From Diprion similis (Eukaryota; Arthropoda; Insecta; Hymenoptera; Diprionidae), in contig NC_060112.1 in the NCBI RefSeq assembly GCF_021155765.1, positions 8,246,001-8,310,000 on the forward strand: a stretch of 64,000 bases of DNA, in the 5' to 3' direction. Made by a program: the position numbers and the translations under genes. The notes under the pieces are model-generated. The model did not search any database, was not told the DNA's origin, and saw nothing but the letters and a program-made list of their open reading frames with translations. Positions 1 to 11,000 of the stretch are shown piece after piece (the stretch's first letter is position 1; the number at the start of each line of letters is the position of its first letter).

Positions 1-3000
1 AGAAATTTAGAAATTTGCCAAGAAAATTCAAAGGCGTGAAAAAGTGTTTGGACGCAAAATTATTTCCACCACGTATATACATATCTCAATAAATAAAGTT
101 TCACAATATATGAACATATCAAATAAATTTACTTATATAACGATGATAGGGTGAATTTCACGTGAGGGGAAGGGGGGGTCTTACCAAATCTCACCAAAAA
201 CGAAGAGGGGGGGGGGTCCAAATTAAAAAAAAAACACCACGTAATCAATGGATGCCCTCTAAAGAAATTACATTTGATCACTTCAATGCTAAACGTTAAA
301 ATACTTATTAGAAAATAAAAATTAGACTGAAAATGGGAAGATTCTGTCTTGCCTTATAGTAGGCTGACTCAAAAGTTATGTCAAAATAAGCAAAAGTCGA
401 TTTTTCCCACAGACAATAATTTTTTTCAATACCAAAATGATGAAAAAAGCAAAATAAAGCTTGGAAACTACTCGATAAATATCGTTCGGGAATTACCACT
501 TAAATTTCTAAATTATTTAGACAGAGACATAAAATTTTACCTCGGCAATGCTCTTTGGCGTTATAAATTTTAGCACTTGCCACTCTCGCCATCGGTAGCA
601 TTGAGTTGCTGGTTATTTAGTGCTCGCACAATTACGCACCCGACATTAGTCGCACCGTTTATCCGAGATAACAAAAAGCAGTTTAGATCTTACGAAATCA
701 TGACCACGATATATAAATCTTACTGCTTCGTCATAATGGCCCCGAGTGTAATTAACCGGCTGCAGCAATCTCATGCCCCACAACAACGAGATAATTAAGC
801 TCTACGATCAGCGTTTAAGAGTTACACGCACCTGTCGTCTAAACTATTCAATTCTTTGATTGACCGCAAAATGAATATTTCTACGCCGGTATTTCAAGAT
901 TTTTCAAGTATTGAACTGAAATTTTATGATGCAAAACAATTAAACTTTATTTGGTTTTTTCGGAAGAAACCGAAATTAGTTCTATGATTTTTCAGTCCTG
1001 CAGGTGACTCGTGAGAAAAGATAAAAAAGTTTATTTCCATGCGAAATATCCAACATTTCGACCACAAATATCGTTTTTTCCACGAAAGTAGTTTTTACCC
1101 TTGAAAAAATTCACTTTTTGACAGCAAAAAAACGTGTGTTTCGAGGTTCTTCCATACAGCCATAATATTCATTTATTTTTTCCTGTATCGTGCAAATATG
1201 CAAAGACTACGTGATTAAAGTACTACCTTGAAATGTCAGAGTATTCATGTGGGTATATATATAAGTATATTATATAAAAAACAGGTATAATATTGATTCG
1301 GGCAACGGATGCCCAACTATTTATAAAGATATGATGCAGCTTCCATATTGGGAAGGAAAAAATGTACGACAATTTATTTCAGGTTTCGAAACGAGGTGAA
1401 GTTATGCGCATTTTAAATAAAATAATAATCCCAGTATGTTGTTATAAAAAATTAAGAACGAAATTGCAAAGGTGAGGTCTGGAGATTGCAGCTTTAAACA
1501 GCGCGGAATTCCCTGTACATATCTCCTTAACTTCCTGGCTATAATTGAACAATTAGCGACAGAAAACGTCGAGGAGGTACTTATCACTCGCTTCAAAACT
1601 CCCTCTATACATTTCAGTTGCAGATAATTGTTGTGAAGTATGTTTATTGCCGTAATTTTATACGATAGTTACATCTCGTAGAGATTATATCTCGCTCAAT
1701 TTTTTATACCGTCTTCGTTTTGATTTGAAAAATACGTATCAAATACTTCATCTGCCTTTCATTCTATCCAATTATGGCACAAACTTCAAATCTAACTTGT
1801 TTGTATGGTAATAGTTTACAGAATATTCACAAATGAATTCGGATTTTTGTATTATCTTTTCGAAAAAATTACGAGCATCTTCCAAAAAGCGCTGCATCTT
1901 TCTCTACTTCACTCAACATGTTTCCATTGTATGTTTGAATAAGATATAACAGATTCAGTTAGACTACCGAATGTTCAACGTTTTAACGAAATTTTCTATT
2001 CTTAACGACACCCGCGACTCTCCTGCGAAATGAACATCTAAAAACGAATTAGAATATCGTTTAGCAGTACAGCAAAATCATGATAACTTTTTGCAGAAGA
2101 TGCAGACCCTAATCGGTGAATCTTATGAATTGATAGAAGGTTTATCGCAGGATCTTTGCAAAAGTTAAACAATTATTCGAGGGGGACGATGACGAACGTG
2201 GGTGACTGAAGCTGTATTTTTTCGGCGTTTCTGCAATCGAAAACCTGTGCCGTTACGGACAGTGAAAGTCGTTTGAAACACGGATGAAATTGGAGATCCA
2301 GATTACCTATCGCCTCGCATCCGCAACTGCACCTATACGTATAGTACGTGATACGTATACTCACAATCAGCTCAGTATCCATAATCGTGTACAAATATAC
2401 GAACATTTTATATATATTCACGCCTCTTTCTTGTAAATAATTCTCACATCATATTGCTTACACGTTTCCACCTTCATTATTTCTACTATTAAAGTATATA
2501 TATCCTTCTTATTATCATTATCGTTATTGCTTTTACTGCTGTATAGTTGTACGGTTTACATTACGCAGGATCTTTGACATGACTGCATAAATGCAGCCCT
2601 AAGGCTAATGACTTAGAAATGAATTGTAGCGATAAGATACTGTTAGGACACAATTCTAACATACAGCACATTGTGCATTGGTGACGATCAGAACTTGAGA
2701 CTTTTGAGGCTCGTGCCTCGTGAAATATCGAATACATCGAATTGGGTATACAAGTAAGATATTTTGCGAACTCGCGAGTTGAGTGAAAATCATATTTTAT
2801 CGATATAACTGATCTGCAAAAATCGTAGTGCTAACCTGAAACGGCGAAAGATGCTGGTAGAGAAGAATCTCAAAATAGTTTCCAAAGTTTAGAAAAACCT
2901 TAAAGACTTTCTTCAACCAGCGAAACATTATCTTGAAAAATTTACAGATTTTTTTTGCTCTAATAAAATTTGCAATTTGTGTTAAAAAAAAAAAACTACA

Positions 3001-4450
3001 AGAATAAGCATCAGGAATTGCAATTTTCGTTGCACACTCTGTTTTTCACGGGAAAAAAATTATTTAATTTATCGTGCGAGCTTGACCTAAAAGAAAAGTC
3101 GAAGAGAAATTAAACGCGTGAAAGGTTAGGAATTCACAGATTTTTTATATCCGATATGAAAAATAAATCACAGTTTTTGGGGGAAAGCTGCTTGTTGCCT
3201 CCCTCTGCTTATACCAGAGACTATTTATCCCAGCAATTTACCGCCGCCTTTGCACTGCATGATCATCACTTTGAATCAAATCTGATTTCCGTTTTAAATT
3301 AGATTTTAGTAACCTAGGGTGCGCGTTTACTATCAGGCTTACTGATCAGTTAGTAAAATCTGAAACTCCATGCCGTAAAGAAATAGTTTAATGAGTATGC
3401 TTCGCCGGTCCCATTAAATTTTCAATTTGCACCTTTGCAACATTTGCATAATTAGACGAAATTTATCCAACACAACATTCCTTATTGCCACAAACACAAC
3501 ATTCTGCACGAGCTTTAGCAAAAAGTTGAATATGTTCTTCCGAAATCTTCAGCACTGTGGATATGACAATCTACTATGAATTAATAGCCGGCACAGAGTC
3601 ATTTCATACTCATTTTTGTCCCAACTTGCAATACGTAAAATGGCAATTTTGAAAAAGCAAGCTGAATTTTTCATTTCTTTTTTTAAATTTACCATTTCTC
3701 ATGAATTTCACTTACAATCAACCTAGGTCGGAACTATCAGTATAGTACTAATTTGACATCAACACAATTAGCAAAACTTTTACAATCAACTTTCAACCTG
3801 ACCAAATTAAAACAGAAATTAATTTTCTTGCCTTTACAAACCACACGTGTAATATACCGATGTAACTAGCAATAAGCTGTTCCCGTAATATTTGATCAAC
3901 ATTTTAAGAACCTCAGTAAACAATTGATAGTAAGAGTTATCGTTTTCCAATATCTTCTGAACCTTGATTAGCAGTAAAACGAAACAATTGTAATTTACAA
4001 TAATTAGTGAAAAAAAAGGTGCCAAGAAATGGCAAGATCTGCATAATGTGACGACACCTTTGAGGAAACTGGGTACCGCTCAAACGACCCATTTGTTGGA
4101 AGCGCGATATCTAGAGAATACGATTGAAGTGCACATGCATGTAATCCATGTACCCACACAGTATCGACCAATGAGAACAGATAATTTTCGTGACAAGTCC
4201 GGAGAGAAAAATCTCTTTAGAAAGGCGTGCACCGCACTCCACCGCACTAGTCTCTCTGTTACAGAGGTTCCATTATACAAGTAATATACTGGCGTGCATT
4301 TGTAGGCGTGAAGCTCTGTCTGTCACACCGACGTATCCACTTTGTGCCCACGAGAACCTAGGATACCCGGGAAAATACCGAAATGTGTCGCACACACGTG
4401 CTCGCAGACACACCGAGTCGCTTCTAAATAAAGGCCACACCTATCCTCCA
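1..4450. other. Intergenic DNA, no gene recognised
   Basis: AT-rich spacer upstream of the first gene. The only open frames are short (under about 85 codons), lack splice or promoter context and show no motif I recognise. It contains G-runs near 168-177 and 206-215 and scattered homopolymers. The last 200 bases are richer in GC and CACA and belong to the proximal promoter of the next gene. Confidence 0.6.
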
Positions 4451-4474
4451 TAGACGAGGTGTACCTTCCACCGG

Positions 4475-4511
4475 TATATATAAGGGGTAGATCACCGTAT
4501 TCTACATCAGT
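4475..4511 (+). promoter_or_regulatory. Core promoter of the cuticular-type gene: TATA box and initiator
   Basis: TATATATAAG at 4475-4484 is followed by an arthropod-type initiator, TCAGT, at 4507-4511. The presumed +1 is A4509, 32 bases after the T at 4477. A 45-base 5' leader then leads to the ATG at 4554. The spacing is what a TATA/Inr promoter requires, so the transcription start is predicted with fair confidence from sequence alone. Confidence 0.8.
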
Positions 4512-4553
4512 TCAACCGTAACCATCCACCAATCGACATCTGCAAAAACCAAA

Positions 4554-5203
4554 ATGAACGCCTTAGTGAGTATATGGTCTTGTTTCAGTTGAATCAATTC
4601 GAACTTCAAATTTCATATTAAAGTATTGTTAATTGTGTATAATATTACACCGAAGATAATTGCAGAGTTCAAATTCTTCGAGAGTTGTGTTATGCTGTTT
4701 GAAAGAATGAGAGACGAGTTAGAAATTCACTTAGTTTCAACGCATTTCGGCATTTCATACAAGAAAATTAACGTCCATGTTGAAATGAAGAGTATCGAGT
4801 ATACTTCAATTTGTATTTTTGATATTCAACCGGAAAATTATATCTTCTATATCTGACAACGACTATATCAAAAACAATACAGTCGATCTGAGTGTCACAG
4901 GATTTTCTGTTTGACCATATTAAAAATTGTTGTAAAATTTTTCCTTTGAATTAATCCAAGAAGATAGCGAATATATAGGAAACTTACTCGTAGCATTTAG
5001 TTCGTAGAAGAAAAATATATCGAAATGAAAACTACTAATTCAACCATAAATGGTCTGGCTGGAAATAAGAACCATATAAGAGGTTAATCACTCTTGTAAT
5101 CTGGTGTACACACGTGACATAATTTCATGTATCCTGTGCAATTTCTGGTAACCACTTGTAATAGTTTATAATCTTTGCATTCTCTTTGTGTTCGTCGTCT
5201 TGC

Positions 5204-5237
<34 letters not shown>

Positions 5238-6404
5238 TAATCCTTGTAATATTAACTGGTTTACGCCCCTTTTACATAATGATTAACCCCTTGCGGTACG
5301 TTGGTACCATAAAGTCACAGAATATTTTTTTATCATCATGGCAGACTTTCGTGGCAATCGTAGCCCTCGCTTCAGCCGCTTGTGCCGAGGACTCTAAAGC
5401 TTCAAAGAAACAGGATAAGCGAGGAGTTCTTGGCCTGGGATACGGGGGATACAGTGGCCACGGACTTCACGGAGGCTTGGCTCTCGGTGGTTACGGCTAC
5501 AATGGTGAGAACATCGATTAGTAGACTTGAGTCATTGACTCAAAAGCTATCCAATTTTATGACGAATTTCCCTAAACTTTTCTCATTGTCACAAGAAATG
5601 CCGAGAAACTATAGTTTTCCGAAGATTTTGAATATTTTTGATAAGTTGCCAAATTTGCATGCTATATTCCCGGGTTTTGCACGTTTTTGCATTGCTAAAA
5701 TTGACCGAATTGAAGACAAAGTTCACCCCACAGGGTTAAAAATTTAATGTGATTACAATTAAATTAATCTGTCGATAAAGTATTCAGTACTGTTGTACCT
5801 GCTAACATCAGATTATTGTACCAGTCGCACAAGAAATATAGTACGAATGATTCCGTATTAAAACACAGCTACGTATATAAAATTTTCCGATAATAATTCG
5901 AAAATCCATTTTCGCACCAGGTGCTGCACCTGAAACCCCGTTTATCGTTAATGGTATAGGACAGAAATAGTTATGGATCATATGGTATTCGCAAACTGCA
6001 AATCCTTGTTGAAACACCAATGAAAATGAACATTTTCTTGTATTCTATTACTTGCGTGACCAAATAAACATTTCGTCTCCTATCTATTACTCCGTATTAC
6101 AGCAGCGGAAGGCGCATAACCTGATGAAAGTGAATTTTCAGGTCTTGGACACGGATACGTAGCGGCTCCAGCCTACACAGTGGATCACACGATAGCCGCA
6201 CCCGTCGCTGTGTCTCACGGTGCTCACAGCATCTCTAGTGCACCAATCTTATCCGCCCCAATCCGGGTCGGATACGAGCATGGTCTCGGATATTCAGGAC
6301 ATAATCTAGGATATTCAGGACATAATCTAGGATTTTCAGGACACGGTCTAGGATATTCAGGACTCGGTCTGGGACACGGACTGGCTTATGGTCACGGGTG
6401 GTAA
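4554..6404 (+). CDS. Small secreted glycine-rich cuticular-type protein, 144 aa, three exons
   Basis: Coding exons are 4554-4565, 5345-5504 and 6142-6404 (TAA at 6402-6404), with GTGAGT and GTGAGA donors and CAG acceptors. The four-codon first exon plus the start of exon 2 makes a signal peptide, MNALTFVAIVALASAACA, residues 1-18, which is the usual exon layout of insect cuticle-protein genes. The mature part has a lysine-rich stretch ending in a KR pair (29-30), then GVLGLGYGGY and glycine/tyrosine/histidine-rich sequence. The middle (about 63-97) has alanine-proline motifs (AAPA, AAPV, SAPI) typical of structural cuticle proteins. The C-terminus has four 7-residue repeats of the type LGYSGHN (106-133). 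There is no Rebers-Riddiford chitin-binding domain, so chitin binding cannot be claimed. Likely role: extracellular matrix or cuticle component. A chorion protein or secreted antimicrobial glycine-rich peptide are alternatives. The gene structure is well supported; the function is inferred from composition. Confidence 0.88.
5206..5236 (+). repeat. Poly(T) tract, 31 bases
   Basis: An uninterrupted T run inside intron 1 of the cuticular-type gene, about 110 bases before the exon 2 acceptor. It could be the tail of a minus-strand retroposed sequence, but no body is recognisable beside it. Confidence 0.95.
6288..6371 (+). repeat. 21-bp coding tandem repeat, four units
   Basis: Units at 6288-6308, 6309-6329, 6330-6350 and 6351-6371. 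The first two are identical and the others carry a few substitutions. Each encodes GYSGHNL or a close variant. Being in frame, changes in copy number would alter protein length without a frameshift. Confidence 0.92.
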
Positions 6405-6531
6405 TGCAGATCGAAGACGAAGAAAAAAAGTGCTCGAATATTTTTGTAAATCAGTTTTTTTTCTTCCTTTTTTTACTAATGTAGATTTATCATTAACCTG
6501 CACTTGGAAGAAGTGACTATTTTTATATATC

Positions 6532-6537
6532 AATAAA
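6532..6537 (+). terminator. Poly(A) signal of the cuticular-type gene
   Basis: AATAAA 128 bases after the stop codon, in a T-rich 3' UTR. Confidence 0.75.
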
Positions 6538-6975
6538 AATCCACGTGGAATAACATCAATGAGTGTCATGAAAGTCTCTATCTTCACATCTATTTGTATT
6601 TATTTTAGTTTATGATCCGTCGCTGGTTTTTGATATGGATATCAGATACGAGGCTATGTGAATCCAGGATTTTGATGTATTTTATATCTGTTATGCCCGT
6701 CTCGTGATATTTAATATTATTCGCAATTCAGCCGCAATTTATATTCTCAATTTTGCTAAATTCTGCACTGAACGATTGCAAGCCATGGTAAATCGCTTGA
6801 CAGGCTAGGGATTCTTCGTTCCTACACGTAATTCAAATTACGAATTATCATCCTCCACGGTTCAGTCCTAAAAGTTGTAAATCTGCACGACTCACATTGA
6901 ACATCAGTTTAGTGTACCCCTCCGATTTTGTTGCGATTAATTTATGTTTTAAAACATTGAAAACCAAAATATATC

Positions 6976-7253
6976 ACACGTATTTTTTATCGGTGAAAAA
7001 AGACTTGAAGGGGCGAAAACGACCCCCAAATAAGGGTATTTAATAGGGTGGTTTCTCGGTTTCGAATAGATGCGATTGATGTATCCGAATGAAAGTAACG
7101 CTGGAATGGTTCTTTCATCAATAAAAACATTTCAGCGTTAGTTTCATTCGAATACATTAAGGACATCAAGAAATCACCCCTTTGGGTGCCCATTTCTAGG
7201 GGTCATTTTCACCGTTTCAAATCGTTTTTCATCGATAAAAAAACAATACGTGT
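6976..7253. mobile_element. Miniature inverted-repeat element (MITE-like), copy 1
   Basis: The two ends are imperfect inverted copies of about 50 bases. The left end reads ACACGTATTTTTTATCGGTG and then a GGGGCGAAAACGACCCC block. The right end, read in reverse, is ACACGTATTG, T-run, ATCGATG and then a GGTGAAAATGACCCC block. Inner segments are also partly palindromic (CTGGAATGGTTC, CATTCGAATAC). It has no coding capacity. A related, truncated copy lies at about 60.55-60.71 kb. Target-site duplication is not clear, so the superfamily cannot be assigned. Confidence 0.7.
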
Positions 7254-8014
7254 TCTTCAGTTTTAATGTTCCACGACACAATGTTCCATTATACACATTT
7301 ATTGCGATAACTAAAAAATTACTTTCACCAGTAGAATACAGAAAATTTACGATTATTTTATTGTTAATCATATCGTTATTGGCTCACACGTTTCTGATGA
7401 TTTCACTCATCTACTTGATTGGTTTATTTCTAAAGTGAACTTTACTACTAAAAATAAGGTATCTGAAAGCATTTGGAATAGTTTTTTTTTCCTATAGCAA
7501 AGGATGTTATTTTGTAAATGATCTAGAGAAAACCAATTTCGTATGTCTGATTAGAAGTTATTTGAAAAACTGTTATGAAAGTCACGATTAAGCGCTGATC
7601 GTTGAGTAACCATATTTTTGTTCTTTTTTTTCTACAAAAAGCCAGCCTTACGGTAGTTGGAATTACAAAAAAATTTAATGAACGTTTCAAAGAACAGCCT
7701 ATCAGTATGCACATCGCAATACCAACATACACTGTAGACGAAGATCGAAAACATTGTTACCGACGGAACACTTACCAACGTATTCCCTTACCAGCAGATA
7801 GACTAACACGATGCATACAACAAACGTGATTCCAGTCGATCAATAAGAAACGACATTACCTTCAAAAGCGAGGCAGAAATTCGACCGTTATAACCAGATG
7901 ACTCTGCAGTAGTTGTCATCATCGGATTCCGAGCAGAAGACGCGTGCAAGTGAATTGCCGATGAAAAGTGAAAATCAGTTAAATATTAGGGAAATATAAT
8001 AGAATTTTATAATA

Positions 8015-11000
8015 ATGAATTTCCTTAGTAGAAATATAACCTCTCTGGTGCAGGCGTGTAGCAGCAATACGTTGCGAGGTAAGATAAATCGTTGAAATTA
8101 TTGCGAATAACCAACGCATTCGAAACATAACCTTAAATCGATTAACGGGTGGCGGAATTTTTGAATTAGTTAGAAAAACCGACAGTTTCTTTTTTCCTTT
8201 CCGCGGTTTATTGTTATTATCTGAATAAAATGGAGCATATAATGTTTTTGGAGTATTTATTTATACTGGATTAGTAAATTTATTGAAAGAAATTCACGTT
8301 CAATTATTTCAAACAGTTAACCAGTCGAAATACAATTCGATCTCGTATCAGATATTCATAAAACCACGGACCATAAACGAAAAGCTAGGTAGAATTTTTT
8401 TTATCAAAATGCACAAATCGTTTCCTGACCTTTCACTCTACATATCTCACTTGAATGAAAAATGTATCCCTTATGAATTCTCCCAGATAGAATTTATAAA
8501 AAATTTGTTAATTTTTTACGACCACTATGTTTATTTATTAAACAATTTATACAACTATATCATGTAAAAACGCCTTTCTTTCGTAATGAACTTTCTAACA
8601 TCTGGGCTGTTCGATGGTTGGAATTCCGAATATTTAGTCAAAACCAATTCCTTCAATCAACGATACAATAATGAATTTTGATCTCGAAAATATCCTGCAA
8701 ACACTGAATTATACAAGTAATTGCGCAGGTAATCAAAATGTCGAAATTATTTTACACGACATTTGAGTTTGGTTGACTGTCGGCAAAATTTGAGTTTTTT
8801 TTTTTTTTTTTTTTTTTCTTTAACAGAAAAACAATAGATTATAGAATCTACTGTAGTACTCAAACTATCTGCAGCTACAGAGCGTTGTATACAAACCATT
8901 GAACATCGGAACACTGACCCAATTAAGGGGACGCGTCAAAGAAACTCTAAACTTTTTCGATTTGCTTGAAAGTTGAACTCGTAATAAAGTTCCATATAAC
9001 AATTTAACAGAACACCACTTTCTGACGTTATTTCAAATAATAACTGGACACATCCGGAACGTAACTGATTGGAACTGAGTGAAAACCACTTGTTTTATGG
9101 AGCATTATTATGAGTTCAAGTTTCAAGCAAACGTGCCCCCCCCGACCCCTTTAAGAGAAGTTCAATTGAGCGATTTATTCTCTTGCACCCTTATGTGTAT
9201 ATTATATACACGTTTAAAAGAGCTGGGAAAGTTTTATCGGCGTATTTTCCTTTCCCACATCTTTGTCCAAACAAACCTTTATGATAGAATAAGACGTCTC
9301 AAGTTTCTGTTTTGTGTAGGTATTATATATTCGTTTGCATGTGTATAAAAAGAGATACGCATCTTTGAACGTTCGCAAAAAGGGTATAAAGAATTCCTCG
9401 TCCAGTGACCGCTATAGTCGCTTTTCTAGCCGAATCGCCGTCTCCGATTTCTCTCTCTCCCTCTCACTCTCTTTCTCTCTCCGTTACTCCCGAATTGTCA
9501 TTCTTTGCGAAAATGCGGGTGGCTCGCAAAAATGCACGCTCGGCTCTTTATTTCGGTCAGCTTACCTCTTTGATCCCTAAGGAAAAATCCAGAAAATGAA
9601 AAAAGAAAGAAACGAAGCAGAAGAGGAAAAAAGGGTACAGTGCATAATGGGGGACAGACGGGTAAAATCGCCCTGACAAAATCGGTGGGAATTGAAGGGG
9701 TGACATGTCCATTTGCGGTTGACCAGTTGTCAGTTGTCCGGCCAATACAGTCCCTGACAAAATTCATACTTTTGACAACTTTCACACCGGTGCACTAGAA
9801 CTACCACGCCGCAAACTTTCTTTGACTACGCGGAGAAAAGCCGAGCGTTCATTTTTGTCACAGATTTTTTATAAGATAGAATTTAGTAAGGTTTATTAAA
9901 TCGTGTTTTTGAAACTTTGGGGTTGTATGAAATCCAGTAAACTATAATAAACCGAAACATCGCTAACTCGTGTTTTCAGAACTTGACTTAACATCTTGAG
10001 AGTTAAGTCAATATTGCAAAACACTGATTTTTCCAACCCCGATGTTTTGTTATGTTAATAAGTTTATAACTTGATCCGTATAACTTTTTTCTTTGTAATA
10101 ATAATGAAGTTTTCGGAAATCCTGAAACAATCAGGGATATTAATTCTGACCAATTTTGTTACATCAAACTTAAAACGATCCATTCGATTTGGAATGAATT
10201 AACAAACTGTACAAATCATGCCGAATTCAATAGAAATATTATAACAGACCTGGTTATTCGGTATTACGATATGAAACTGAAGTTATGAATATAACGTCGA
10301 AAAAAGAACGTAGTTACGGATAAACTGCATTTCAGCTTCTGAAAAACCCGACAACATTGGAGAATTTTTAATCAAATTATTTATGACCACCGTTAAAAAA
10401 AGGGATCATATTTGACTGAACACTTACTTTTTTTATACTTGTCATTTAACTCATAATGGTTTCCCCGAAAAATATCTTCGCCATGAGATTAAGACAAAAG
10501 ATCTTGACTCTGGGCAGTATTAAATTGTCTCACAATGAGGAAAACTGAAATTGATCACGTATTCCGAGTCTATCATTAAGAAGCTGACACATATAATCAT
10601 GCGGACGAACGATGACTTGGAAAAGTTAAAAATTATCCGAATGTGCCTATACCTATTACAATAAATACGTACCACGTCTCATCGTGTCTGTTGAATTTCA
10701 CAGCCCTAATGAATGGGATAAAAACATTTTTATTAAGTCGACAGATTCCAGTATAAAGAAAAAAAAAAAAAAAACTGTATTCGTATCAATTTCGCACGTA
10801 ACTCACCTGTTGGTGTTAATCAAAAAACGATTGTGCGTTTTATCTAGTCGATCTTCACACATCTCCAATAATAATAGTGCGAGGCACCTACACAAGCAAC
10901 AAAAGCGCAACCGTGCCATGCAGCAATTTTCACCGAGCAATGTAATCTTGCGCGTGCATCTAGGAAAGGGGTGGGTCAACTTCTTTGTATTCGTGTGGAT

